Assembly: GCA_963814905.1 (NCBI GenBank)
Contig: CAWFEM010000008.1
Location: 186,001-250,000, forward strand
DNA: 64,000 nucleotides
Direction of reading: 5' to 3'
Source of the DNA: DASWJZ01 sp963814905
Lineage (GTDB): Bacteria; Pseudomonadota; Alphaproteobacteria; Rhizobiales; Afifellaceae
Every line of letters begins with the position of its first letter. Within the stretch, counting starts at the first letter, position 1. A model generated the notes under the pieces. That model was not told where the DNA came from, did no database searches, and saw nothing but the letters and a program-made list of their open reading frames with translations. This document shows, piece after piece, positions 50,889 to 59,392 of this stretch. The position numbers were made by a program, and so were the translations under genes.

Positions 50889-51001
50889 TGGGAATGCCCT
50901 TAGCGCAGGGCGTGCTTCGTTCATCATTCTTTGCCGGCGGACACTGGCGCTACGCCGCTGCTGACCCCAGATACGGCGACAATTTCTGAAAGGTGCGACA
51001 G

Positions 51002-51358
51002 GTGAGTGGATTCAAGGACGCGAGCTTTTCCGAGCGACAGAAGGCAGCGGCGCGAGCCAAGCAGGCGCATGTGGAGAAGTTTCGCGCGATGCCGGGGAAT
51101 GACGACCCGCGCGTCGTTGAGTTGCGGGCGACGCGGCAGGCAGTCAGCGCTGCACGCGAGGCTCGCGCCGCCGAACGGAAGCTGGCGCGCGAGGCGCAAT
51201 TGAAATCTGAAGCGCTGGCGCAGCAGGCGGCGCTCGTTGAGCACGCTGAGCGTGAAGCCTCCGAGCAAGCCGCCAAGGCGGAGCGTGAAGCGACCGAGGC
51301 GGCCGAACGGAAAGCCGCTCGCGATGCCCGCTACGCGGCTCGCAAGGCGCGGCGTTGA
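51002..51358 (+). CDS. DUF6481-like basic coiled-coil protein
   Basis: A 118-residue protein beginning SGFKDASFSERQKAAARAKQ after a GTG start, as DUF6481 proteins of Hyphomicrobiales do. From about residue 40 it is a highly charged Ala/Arg/Glu helix, probably a coiled coil, ending in ARYAARKARR. The function is unknown. AAGGTG stands seven bases before the GTG at 51002. It is 113 bases after the cyclase stop. Confidence 0.75.
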   Translation: MSGFKDASFSERQKAAARAKQAHVEKFRAMPGNDDPRVVELRATRQAVSAAREARAAERKLAREAQLKSEALAQQAALVEHAEREASEQAAKAEREATEAAERKAARDARYAARKARR

Positions 51359-51365
51359 CTTTCCG

Positions 51366-51944
51366 CTAGCGCGGGGCGCGCTTGGCGAGGATTCTTTGCA
51401 GCGTGCGGCGGTGCATGTTCAAGCGTCGCGCCGTCTCCGAGACATTGCGGTCGCAAAGCTCGTAGACGCGCTGGATGTGCTCCCAGCGGACGCGGTCGGC
51501 CGACATCGGATTTTCCGGCGGCAGCGCACGCGCATCCTTCTTCTGCATCAGCGCGGCGTGGATCTCGTCGGCGTCGGCGGGCTTTGACAGATAGTCGACG
51601 GCGCCGAGCTTCACCGCGGTGACCGCGGTCGCGATATTGCCGTAGCCGGTCAGGATGATGGCGCGGGCCTCGGGACGGCGGGTGCGGATCATCTCGATCA
51701 CGTCGAGGCCGTTTCCATCCTCAAGCCGCATGTCGACGACCGCGAAGACGGGATTTGCCGTCTCGACCTTGGCGCGGGCTTCTGCCACCGATTCCGCCGT
51801 TTCCGTTACGTAGCCGCGCTTCTCCATGGCGCGCGCGAGGCGCTGCACGAAGGCTTTGTCGTCGTCGACGATGAGGAGAACCTGCCCCTCGGCCGGCGCG
51901 ATGGAGGTGGGCTGTTCGGCCATGGGCGTGGCCTGGTCAAGCAT
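51366..51944 (-). CDS. actR: ActR/RegA/PrrA-type redox response regulator
   Basis: A 192-residue response regulator. The phosphoacceptor is D71 in FAVVDMRLEDG, with the acidic pocket VDDD at 26-29 and the conserved Lys in YLSKPAD. The C-terminal Fis-type helix-turn-helix (about 152-188) includes NVSETARRLNMHRRTLQRIL, the signature of RegA/PrrA/ActR. It controls respiration, carbon and nitrogen metabolism in response to redox state. The partner kinase is immediately upstream on the same strand. A second ATG seven codons in is also possible. Confidence 0.92.
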   Translation of the reverse strand: MLDQATPMAEQPTSIAPAEGQVLLIVDDDKAFVQRLARAMEKRGYVTETAESVAEARAKVETANPVFAVVDMRLEDGNGLDVIEMIRTRRPEARAIILTGYGNIATAVTAVKLGAVDYLSKPADADEIHAALMQKKDARALPPENPMSADRVRWEHIQRVYELCDRNVSETARRLNMHRRTLQRILAKRAPR

Positions 51945-51986
51945 CTGCTTTGTTCTCGATGGATAAGGCTATTGGAAACGTAAGCA

Positions 51987-53360
51987 TTATGCACGCCCGA
52001 TCAAGGTCTTGCCGGCCCCGTCTCCGGGTTTGGATAACGCCTGCGGGGCGGTCGCCTCGAACACGGTGCGCGGCCACGAGACCGTCACAAAAGCCCCGGA
52101 TTCCGGCGCTTTTCGGTTGCTGAAGCGCAGGTTCGCGCCGGAGCGCTCAAGCAGCGTCTTGGCGATGAAAATGCCGAGGCCGAGGCCTTCATGCTCCGGC
52201 GCGGCGGATTGGCCGGTGCGCCGCGTGGTGACATAGGGCTCGCCGAGCTGGTCGATCACCTCCGCGGGAAAGCCCGGACCGTCGTCCGCGATCGCGATCG
52301 TGACCTCGCTCGGTGACCATTTCGCCGCGATCGTGACCGCCGATTTGGCGAAATCGACAGCGTTGTCGACGAGGTTGCCGAGGCCATAGAGGAGGCCCGG
52401 ATTACGCCCCGCTACCGGCTCCGGTCCCTCGCCCGTCCGCTCCACGTCGATGCGAATGCCGAAATCGCGGTGCGGGGCCGTCGCCTCCTCCAGGAAATGG
52501 GAGAGCGGCATCAGGCCGAGATGCTCCTCCGGCGCGGAGGAGAGCGAGGCGATCTTGGAGAGGATCTCGCGGCAGCGCTCCGTCTGCGTGCGGATGAGTC
52601 GGATGTCGTCGGCGCGCGGATCGTCGGGATCGAGCTCGCTTGCCAGCTCGTGCGCCGCGATCGCGATCGTGGCAAGCGGCGTGCCGAGCTCGTGCGCCGC
52701 CGCGGCGGCGAGCCCATCGAGCGCGGAGAGATGCTGCTCGCGCTGCAGCACCAGCTCCGTCGCGGCGATGGCGTCGGCGAGAACGCGCGCCTCCTCCGCG
52801 ACGCGGAAAGCGTAGAAGGCCATGAAGCCGAGCGCGCAGACGAGCGCCACCCAGACGCCGCCCACGTAATGCAGCGGCACGTCGTAGGCGCGGCCCGGAA
52901 ACCATGGCAGCGGCTGGTGCAGGAAGACGAGCAGCGTCGCCGCGGCAAGCGTCAGCGTGCCGATCAGGAAGGTCTTGTCCGGCTGCTGCGTCGTCGCGGA
53001 GACCATGGCCGGCGCAAGCAGCAGGATCGCGAACGGGTTCTCCAGTCCGCCGGTCAGGTAGAGCAGCCCGGCGAGTTGCAGGAGATCGTAGGCGAGAAGC
53101 AGCGTCGCCCAGTTCGGATCGAGCCGGTAGGCCGCCGGGAAGACGAGCCTTAGCCCAAGATTGAGCCAGGCGGACAGCGCGATCAGCCCGAAGCATTCGC
53201 CCATCGGCAGCGGGAATCCGAACCACAGCCCGACCACCAGGATGGCCGCCGTCTGCCCGCCGACGGCGAGCCAGCGGAGCCGGATGAGCGTGGAAAGCTT
53301 CAGCCGCCGGCCGGACCAGCCGCCGGGCCCCTCCGTCAGCCCGCGTATCGTCAGTTCCAT
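51987..53360 (-). CDS. actS: ActS/RegB/PrrB-type redox-sensing histidine kinase
   Basis: A 457-residue membrane kinase with six N-terminal helices. The ubiquinone-binding motif GGLENPF is at 104-110. The H-box AAAAHELGTPLATI places the phosphorylated histidine at H223, and the redox-active cysteine of RegB is conserved as C263 in TERCREIL. N, G1 and G2 boxes follow (NLVDNAVDFA, ADDGPGF, GLGLGIF). It phosphorylates the regulator encoded 42 bases downstream when the quinone pool is reduced. Family and function are well supported. Confidence 0.93.
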   Translation of the reverse strand: MELTIRGLTEGPGGWSGRRLKLSTLIRLRWLAVGGQTAAILVVGLWFGFPLPMGECFGLIALSAWLNLGLRLVFPAAYRLDPNWATLLLAYDLLQLAGLLYLTGGLENPFAILLLAPAMVSATTQQPDKTFLIGTLTLAAATLLVFLHQPLPWFPGRAYDVPLHYVGGVWVALVCALGFMAFYAFRVAEEARVLADAIAATELVLQREQHLSALDGLAAAAAHELGTPLATIAIAAHELASELDPDDPRADDIRLIRTQTERCREILSKIASLSSAPEEHLGLMPLSHFLEEATAPHRDFGIRIDVERTGEGPEPVAGRNPGLLYGLGNLVDNAVDFAKSAVTIAAKWSPSEVTIAIADDGPGFPAEVIDQLGEPYVTTRRTGQSAAPEHEGLGLGIFIAKTLLERSGANLRFSNRKAPESGAFVTVSWPRTVFEATAPQALSKPGDGAGKTLIGRA

Positions 53361-53526
53361 GCGGCTCTCTTACCGCGTCCGCCGTCCCGAGTCAGGCGAG
53401 CGCTCTCCGATGTCGGTTTCGCAGATGAAGCGCGATTGCTATAGGGCGCTACTGTGACGGTGCCTCTCCCCGATGGGGAGAGGAACGGCCAGTCGCCTGC
53501 GTCGGCGAAAGGGGAGGTCCAAAGCA

Positions 53527-54336
53527 ATGGCAGAGCTTCGCGTCGTCGTCGCCGGAGCGGGCGGGCGCATGGGACGCGCGCTGGCGCGCGCCGTTCTCGG
53601 CGAGCCGAAGATGCGGCTCGTCGGCGCGCTCGACCGGCCGGGCGCGGAGGCGGAAGGCAAAGACGTCGGCATGCTCGCCGGTGTCGGCGAGACGGGGGTC
53701 GTCGTTCAGACCGATCCGCTGCCCGTTCTTGCCGCGACCGACGCGCTTCTCGACTTTACCGCGCCGGAGGCGACGCTTGCCTATTCGGAGCTCGCCGCGC
53801 AGGCGCGCATCGTCCACATCATCGGGACGACCGGCATCGACGCGGAGCACGAAGCGCGGCTGAAGGCGGCGGCGCGCCATTGCCGCATCGTGAAGTCCGG
53901 CAATATGAGCCTCGGCGTCAACGTGCTCGCCGGCCTGGTGAAGCGCGCGGCGGCCGTGCTCGGGCCCGAATTCGATATCGAGATCGTCGAGATGCATCAT
54001 CGCAACAAGGTCGATGCGCCGTCGGGCACGGCCCTTCTTCTCGGGCGCGCGGCGGCGGAGGGGCGCGGCATCGAGCTTTCCGAAAAGTCGCTGCGCGGCC
54101 GCGACGGCGTAACCGGCGCAAGGCCGAACGAGGCGATCGGCTTCGCGAGCCTCAGGGGCGGCTCGGTCGTCGGCGACCACATGGTGATCTTCGCCGGCGA
54201 GGGCGAACGCATCGAGCTGACGCACCGCGCCGAGAGCCGCGACAACTTCGCCCACGGCGCCGTCCGCGCCGCGCTCTGGGCCTTTGACAAGAAGCCCGGC
54301 CTCTACGACATGCACGACGTGCTGGGACTGCACTAG
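53527..54336 (+). CDS. dapB: 4-hydroxy-tetrahydrodipicolinate reductase
   Basis: A 269-residue NAD(P)H-dependent enzyme of the lysine and meso-diaminopimelate pathway. The cofactor motif GAGGRMGR is at residues 10-17. The active-site signature EMHHRNKVDAPSGTAL begins at 155, with catalytic H157 and H158, K161, and the substrate-binding GT at 167-168. The ATG at 53527 is used; the frame upstream includes a CT-rich palindromic repeat. It is followed by a family 1 repeat and the EVE-domain gene, and a few genes later by gpmA. Confidence 0.94.
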   Translation: MAELRVVVAGAGGRMGRALARAVLGEPKMRLVGALDRPGAEAEGKDVGMLAGVGETGVVVQTDPLPVLAATDALLDFTAPEATLAYSELAAQARIVHIIGTTGIDAEHEARLKAAARHCRIVKSGNMSLGVNVLAGLVKRAAAVLGPEFDIEIVEMHHRNKVDAPSGTALLLGRAAAEGRGIELSEKSLRGRDGVTGARPNEAIGFASLRGGSVVGDHMVIFAGEGERIELTHRAESRDNFAHGAVRAALWAFDKKPGLYDMHDVLGLH

Positions 54337-54345
54337 CCCAGCATT

Positions 54346-54441
54346 GTCGTCATTGCCGGGCTTGACCCGGCAATCCATTCCGTCACGATCGACGTCTACC
54401 GCCATGGAATGGATGCCCGGATCAAGTCCGGGCATGACGAC
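54346..54441. repeat. Double-hairpin intergenic repeat, family 1, copy 4 (96 bases)
   Basis: GTCGTCATTGCCGGGCTTGA at the left and CGGGCATGACGAC at the right, with CCATTCCGT and CATGGAATGG inside. It is five bases shorter than the other three copies because of its central spacer. It lies ten bases after the dapB stop and directly before the start of the EVE-domain gene. Confidence 0.85.
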
Positions 54442-54452
54442 CTCAGAAGTGG

Positions 54453-54917
54453 GTGGTCTCGTTGCCTGCCAAGAAGCCCACCGGCCCGCGCTACTGGATC
54501 GCCGTCGTCCCCAAGATCGGCGTCGAACGCTGTCTCGCCGGCGGCTTCGCCATGTTCGCGCATGGCCGTCACGACGCGGTGATGCGCACCAAGCCCGGCG
54601 AATGGCTCACGTACTATTCGCCGCGCACAATTTTGAAGGGTGGCGAGGAAGTGCGCGCCTTCACCGCGATCGGAAAATTCACCGATCGCGAACCCTACGA
54701 AGCGGAGATGATGGCGGGTCGCGTTGGCTGGCGGCGCGACATCGCGTTTGAGAAGCGTGCGCACGAAGCGGGCGTCTATCCGCTCCTCGACGAGCTCTCC
54801 TTCATCCGGGATCGCACGCATTGGGGCCTCTTCTTCCACCGCAGCCTCTTTTCCGTGCCGCGCGAGGATTTCGCGAAGATCGCCGCCGCCATGGGCGTCG
54901 ACCCGAAGCGGCTCTGA
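54453..54917 (+). CDS. EVE-domain protein (UPF0310)
   Basis: A 154-residue protein matching the EVE fold: RYWIAVVPKIGVERCLAGGF at the start, then HGRHDAVMRTKPGEWLTYYSPRT and GKFTDREPYEAEM, with FFHRSLFSVPREDFAKIAAAMG at the end. EVE domains relate to PUA and bind modified nucleotides in RNA or DNA. The GTG at 54453 lies in the edge of the repeat and has no strong ribosome site; a TTG at 54462 is an alternative. It is not beside a restriction system here. Confidence 0.82.
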   Translation: MVSLPAKKPTGPRYWIAVVPKIGVERCLAGGFAMFAHGRHDAVMRTKPGEWLTYYSPRTILKGGEEVRAFTAIGKFTDREPYEAEMMAGRVGWRRDIAFEKRAHEAGVYPLLDELSFIRDRTHWGLFFHRSLFSVPREDFAKIAAAMGVDPKRL

Positions 54918-54927
54918 GGCGCGCTCC

Positions 54928-55818
54928 TTGCACGACGCCCCCGACGATTCGTTGATCGAGGTCGGTCACTATTCCCAGCCGCGCGATGCCGAAAGCGCCG
55001 CGCTGGCGCTCGCCTCAGCGGGCATCGGGTCGCATCTCGTCCGCGACCGGGAAGGCGTCACGGTTCTCGTCGCCGCCTCCGACGCGACCCATGCGAGCCG
55101 CGAGCTCATCGAATACGACCGCGAGAACCGGCGTCCGCCCCCGCCGGAGCTTCCGTCCATATGGGAAGGCGCCGACGCGGCGTTCGCTTATTCGACCGTT
55201 CTGATCGTCGTCTATGTCGCGGCGGGACGAAGCCTGTTCGGCCTCGACTGGGATGCGGCCGGCTACGCGCAGGCGGGCCTGATGCTCGGCGGCGAGTGGT
55301 GGCGGGCGCTGACCGCGCTGACCCTGCACGCCAACCTGGAACATCTTGCCAGCAACGTCTTCGCCGGCAGCATGCTCGGCCTGCTGCTGGCGCAGATCCT
55401 CGGGCCGGGCCTGACCTGGCTCGCGATCCTGTTGGCAGGCGGGCTCGGCAATGCGCTGAACGCCTTGGTCGTGTCCACGCAGCATACGTCGATCGGCGCT
55501 TCCACGAGCGTCTTCGCTACGCTTGGATTGCTTGCGGCGCTCGTGTGGCGGCGGGGGCCGATCCGCTGGACGCGTGGCTCGCGGTCGTGGCTTCCTCTCG
55601 CCGCGGCGATCATGCTCCTCGCGTTCCTCGGATTCGGCGGAGAGCGGGTCGATTTCGGAGCCCACATCGCCGGCTTCCTGGTCGGCGTTGTCGGCGGCGC
55701 GGCGCTGCATTTTCTCGGCAGTCGCCTCCCGCGTGGCCGCCGCGCGCAATACATCTATGGTCTCGCGGCGCTCTCGCTGATCGGCTTCGCCTGGCTTGCA
55801 GCCTTGACCGCGACGTGA
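54928..55818 (+). CDS. Rhomboid-family intramembrane serine protease
   Basis: A 296-residue protein. A soluble N-terminal part (about 1-75) resembles a small DUF2007-like signalling domain, followed by six helices. The catalytic Ser is in GASTSVFATLG and the His in AHIAGFLVG; the HxxxxHxxxN pattern appears as LHANLEHLASN, as in rhomboids. It cleaves membrane proteins within the bilayer. No ATG is available: a TTG at 54928 is proposed from GAGGC before it, ten bases after the EVE stop; TTG at 54952 is an alternative. The two genes may be co-transcribed. Confidence 0.8.
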   Translation: MHDAPDDSLIEVGHYSQPRDAESAALALASAGIGSHLVRDREGVTVLVAASDATHASRELIEYDRENRRPPPPELPSIWEGADAAFAYSTVLIVVYVAAGRSLFGLDWDAAGYAQAGLMLGGEWWRALTALTLHANLEHLASNVFAGSMLGLLLAQILGPGLTWLAILLAGGLGNALNALVVSTQHTSIGASTSVFATLGLLAALVWRRGPIRWTRGSRSWLPLAAAIMLLAFLGFGGERVDFGAHIAGFLVGVVGGAALHFLGSRLPRGRRAQYIYGLAALSLIGFAWLAALTAT

Positions 55819-55877
55819 GCCCCAAGATAGCAGGCGAGGGGAATGCCGAGCGCCTCGGCAATTGTCCGCCCGCCAGG

Positions 55878-55921
55878 GCATGATCCCGAAAAGTGGAACC
55901 GGTTTTCGGATAAGATCATGC
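55878..55921. repeat. Short palindromic intergenic repeat, family 2, copy B
   Basis: GCATGATCCCGAAAAGTGGA at the left and TTTTCGGATAAGATCATGC at the right form a near-perfect palindrome around ACCGG. It matches the copy at 20496-20540 at both ends. It ends 25 bases before the gpmA ATG. Confidence 0.75.
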
Positions 55922-55946
55922 GCCGTCAAAATGGATCGGAGCTTCC

Positions 55947-56567
55947 ATGGACCGTCTTCTCGTGCTCGTGCGCCACGGCCAGAGCGAATGGAATTTGCAG
56001 AACCTCTTCACCGGCTGGAAGGACGTCGACCTGTCGCCCAAGGGGGTGGACGAAGCGCGTTCCGCCGGCACGAAGCTGAAGGCCAAGGGGCTCACCTTCG
56101 ACGTCGCTTATACGAGCGCGCTGATCCGCGCCCAGAACACGCTGAAACTGATGCTCGAAGAGCTCGGCCAGACGGGGCTTGAGGAGCATCGCGACCAAGC
56201 GCTGAACGAGCGCGACTACGGCGATCTCTCAGGCCTCAACAAGGACGATGCGCGCAAGAAATGGGGCGAGGAGCAGGTGCATATCTGGCGCCGTTCCTAC
56301 GCCACCAACCCGCCCGGCGGCGAAAGCCTGCGCGACACCGGTGCGCGTGTCTGGCCCTATTATCTGACCCGCATCCTCCCTGACGTGATGCGCGGCCGGC
56401 GCGTGCTCGTCTCCGCGCACGGCAACTCGCTCCGCTCGCTCGTCATGGTGCTCGACAAGCTCAGCACCGACGAAATCCTGAAGCTTGAGATCGCGACCGG
56501 CGTGCCGCTTGTCTATCGCCTGAACGAAGACACGACGGTCGCGGAGAAAGAAATTCTTGGGGACTGA
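55947..56567 (+). CDS. gpmA: 2,3-bisphosphoglycerate-dependent phosphoglycerate mutase
   Basis: A 206-residue glycolytic enzyme interconverting 3- and 2-phosphoglycerate. The phosphohistidine motif is LVRHGQSEWNLQNLFTGW near residue 6, ALNERDYGDLSGLNK is the conserved middle region, and SAHGNSLRSLV supplies the second histidine. At about 206 residues it is the short alphaproteobacterial form. GGAGCTTCC precedes the ATG. It lies close to dapB, as in many rhizobial genomes. Confidence 0.93.
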   Translation: MDRLLVLVRHGQSEWNLQNLFTGWKDVDLSPKGVDEARSAGTKLKAKGLTFDVAYTSALIRAQNTLKLMLEELGQTGLEEHRDQALNERDYGDLSGLNKDDARKKWGEEQVHIWRRSYATNPPGGESLRDTGARVWPYYLTRILPDVMRGRRVLVSAHGNSLRSLVMVLDKLSTDEILKLEIATGVPLVYRLNEDTTVAEKEILGD

Positions 56568-56585
56568 TCTGCCAGAATAGTCGGC

Positions 56586-57428
56586 ATGACCGCGCCGGTT
56601 GGAAGAAAGCTCGACACCACGCTCGACAGGATCGGCCGCTTCCTGGCGGCCCGGTTGCGACGCGAGACCTCCGGCTATGAGCCTTATACGCCGTCGGATC
56701 CCGATACGCTGCGCGCCGTGCTCCGCCCCGGCGACGTGCTCCTGGTGGAGGGCCACCAGTATATCTCCATGGTGATCGAGTACATGACGACGTCGAGCTG
56801 GTCGCACGCGGCGATCTTCGTCGGCGACATCCCGGGCCACACCGAACCGGATGGCGAGCCGCATGTGCTGGTTGAGGTCAATCTCGGCGAGGGATGCGTG
56901 TCGGCGCCGCTCTCCCGTTACGCGACCTTCAACACGCGGGTCTGCCGCCCGATCATGCTCTCTTACCCCGATCAGCAGCGCATCGTTCGTTTCATGGTGG
57001 AGCGGATCGGGCTCAGCTACGACATGCGCAATCTCTTCGACCTGATCCGCTACTTCCTTCCGCTGCCGCTTCCGAGGAGCTGGCGGCGGCGCGCCATCGC
57101 CTTCGGCTCGGGCGATCCGACGCGCGCTATCTGCTCCTCGCTCATCGCCGAGGCGTTCCAGGTCGTGGGCTATCCGATCCTGCCGCGCGTCGTTCGTTTG
57201 GCGGGTGAGGACAGCAAGGCGCGGCGTGCGCGGCGGGAACACTATTATATCCGCCACCATTCGCTCTACGCGCCGCGCGACTTCGACCTCTCGCCCTATT
57301 TCTCCGTCGTCAAGCCGACGATCGAGCGCGGCTTCGACTACAAGAGCATCCGTTGGGTGAGCGAGCACGAGCCCGCGGATGTGCCTGCACCGGTTTCCAC
57401 TGTGGCAGGCGACGCCGCGGCGACCTGA
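56586..57428 (+). CDS. YiiX/YebB-like NlpC/P60-family cysteine hydrolase
   Basis: A 280-residue protein with a permuted papain-like fold. The region LRPGDVLLVEG opens the domain (near residue 48), the histidine is in SSWSHAAIFVGD, and the cysteine lies in RAICSSLIAEAFQ, as in YiiX-like members. Such enzymes hydrolyse peptide or acyl bonds; their physiological substrates are mostly unknown. No signal peptide is visible. It begins 18 bases after the gpmA stop on the same strand, with a weak ribosome site. Confidence 0.78.
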   Translation: MTAPVGRKLDTTLDRIGRFLAARLRRETSGYEPYTPSDPDTLRAVLRPGDVLLVEGHQYISMVIEYMTTSSWSHAAIFVGDIPGHTEPDGEPHVLVEVNLGEGCVSAPLSRYATFNTRVCRPIMLSYPDQQRIVRFMVERIGLSYDMRNLFDLIRYFLPLPLPRSWRRRAIAFGSGDPTRAICSSLIAEAFQVVGYPILPRVVRLAGEDSKARRARREHYYIRHHSLYAPRDFDLSPYFSVVKPTIERGFDYKSIRWVSEHEPADVPAPVSTVAGDAAAT

Positions 57429-57434
57429 AACGCC

Positions 57435-59282
57435 TCAGCGTTCCAGCACGTAGGTTCCGGGCGCGTCGCCAAGCGGCGGATAGCCCGCCGCCTCCGCACC
57501 CATCGCCGGTGGCGTTGCCGGCTTGCCGCTCCGCGTCTCGAGCCAATCGACCCATTCCGGCCACCAGGAGCCGTCCTTGCGCGGCGCCTCTGCGAGATAG
57601 GCGTCCGGATCGAGGTAGTGATCGTCCGCTTCCCGCCGCATCACCCGGAAGCTCCGCCGCTTGTGGCCGGGCTCCGACACGATGCCGGCATTGTGCCCGC
57701 CGGTGGTCAGGAGGTAGGTCACCTCGGTGTCGGTCAGGAGGTGGATCTTGTAGGTCGAGCGCCACGGCGCGACATGATCGCGCTCCGTGCCGACCGCGAA
57801 GATCGGGGCGCGGATATCGGTGAGCGCGACCGGCCGCCCCGCGACGCTGAACCGCCCCTCCGCCAGATCGTTGTTCAGGAACAGTTTGCGCAGATATTCG
57901 CTGTGCATGCGGTAGGGCATGCGCGTCGCGTCGGCGTTCCACGCCATCAGATCGTTCGTCGGCCGGCGCTCGCCCATCAGATAGTCGCGCACGATCTTCG
58001 ACCAGATGAGGTCGTTGGAGCGCAGCATCTGGAAGGCGCCCGCCATCTGCGTCGTGTCGAGGAAGCCCTGCTCCCACATCGTGTCTTCCAGGAAGGCGAT
58101 CTGGCTTTCGTCAATGAAGAGCATGAGCTCGCCGGCTTCGGTGAAATCGGTCTGCGCGGCGAGGAGCGTGATGGAGGCGAAATCGTCCTCGCCGTCGCGC
58201 GCTATGGCCGCCGCGGCAATCGCAAGCAGCGTTCCGCCGAGGCAATAGCCGGTGGCGTGGACTTTCCGGTCGGGAACGATGGCGCGCACCGCGTCAAGCG
58301 CCGCCTTGAATCCGAGCTGGAGATAGTCCTCGATGCCGAGATCGCGGTCCTCCGGGCCGGGGTTCCTCCACGAGATCATGAACACCGTGAAGCCCTGCTC
58401 GGTCAGGTATTTGACCAGCGAGTTCCCGGGCGAGAGGTCGAGGATGTAATATTTCATGATCCAGGCCGGGACGATCAGGATCGGCTCCGGCCGCACCGTC
58501 TTAGTGGCCGGCGCGTACTGGATCAGCTCGATCAGCCGGTTGCGATAGACGACCTTGCCCGGCGTCGCCGCGACCTCCTTGCCGGGGGTGAAGGCGTCAG
58601 CGCCGACCGGCGGCTTGCCGCTCACCTTGCGCTCCCAATCCTCCAGCATGTTCTGGAAGCCGGCGACGAAATTCATGCCGCCCTTCTCGAGCGTCCGGCG
58701 CAGCACTTCCGGATTTGTCGCCGGGAAGTTTGAGGGCGCGAAGACGTCGAGCATCTGGCGCGCGACGAACTGGGCCATGGCTTCGTGCTGTTTGGTGACG
58801 CCGCGGACGCCGGTCGTGGCGTTGTGCCACCATTGCTGGTTCAGGAGGAAGCCCTGGTAGATCAGGTTGAACGGCGGCTGCTGCCAAGCCGGCGCGTCGA
58901 AGCGCCGATCCTGCGGGAGCGGCTCGATGCAGCGCTCGGACGCCTTTCCTTGCGATGCGGATGCGCTGGCGTAAGTCGCGAAGCGCGTCGCCTTGCGTAC
59001 GGCCTTCTCGGCAAGTTGCGCCCGCTTGCCCGGCGCGGCTGCGAGATGCGTCGCCCAATCGAAATAGGTTTGCGCCAGCGCTGCGGGGGAAAGCCCCAGC
59101 GTGGTGCGCGCGATCATGGCGTGCAGCGCCCGGTCACCGACGTCTGCGAGAGCGGTGACCGCGTCGGAGTCTCGCCCCTCGCGCGGCAAAGGTGCGGCCT
59201 TCGCGGGCTGTGGCGTGGCGGCCTTTCTGCCGCGGTCGCGCTTCTTCGGCGCTTTCGCAACGGGCGGCGTGCGAGCGTCCAT
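57435..59282 (-). CDS. phaC: Class I poly(3-hydroxyalkanoate) synthase
   Basis: A 615-residue synthase polymerising 3-hydroxyacyl-CoA into storage polyester. The lipase-like box is GYCLGG (345-350) with catalytic C347. ILIVPAWIMKYYILDLSPGNS is the conserved region before it, WRNPGP follows, and the catalytic Asp (RDHVAPW) and His (GGHNAGIV) appear in order. The first 40 residues are Lys/Pro-rich and poorly conserved. The ATG at 59282 is preferred; another at 59315 would add 11 residues. No phasin or phaA/phaB lies in the window. Confidence 0.92.
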   Translation of the reverse strand: MDARTPPVAKAPKKRDRGRKAATPQPAKAAPLPREGRDSDAVTALADVGDRALHAMIARTTLGLSPAALAQTYFDWATHLAAAPGKRAQLAEKAVRKATRFATYASASASQGKASERCIEPLPQDRRFDAPAWQQPPFNLIYQGFLLNQQWWHNATTGVRGVTKQHEAMAQFVARQMLDVFAPSNFPATNPEVLRRTLEKGGMNFVAGFQNMLEDWERKVSGKPPVGADAFTPGKEVAATPGKVVYRNRLIELIQYAPATKTVRPEPILIVPAWIMKYYILDLSPGNSLVKYLTEQGFTVFMISWRNPGPEDRDLGIEDYLQLGFKAALDAVRAIVPDRKVHATGYCLGGTLLAIAAAAIARDGEDDFASITLLAAQTDFTEAGELMLFIDESQIAFLEDTMWEQGFLDTTQMAGAFQMLRSNDLIWSKIVRDYLMGERRPTNDLMAWNADATRMPYRMHSEYLRKLFLNNDLAEGRFSVAGRPVALTDIRAPIFAVGTERDHVAPWRSTYKIHLLTDTEVTYLLTTGGHNAGIVSEPGHKRRSFRVMRREADDHYLDPDAYLAEAPRKDGSWWPEWVDWLETRSGKPATPPAMGAEAAGYPPLGDAPGTYVLER

Positions 59283-59392
59283 TCCGGCGGACCCTTTCCG
59301 AGGAACATGGGCCAACGATCGCGGGCAGGTTAGCGGCGGTCTCCTAACGCGATATGACCTGCATCAACCGCCGGATTCCGCGGAATCCGCGC

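Noticed and set aside
54453..54917. The EVE-domain gene as part of a restriction or defence system
   Set aside because: Its neighbours are dapB, a rhomboid gene and gpmA; no nuclease, methylase or other defence gene is present.
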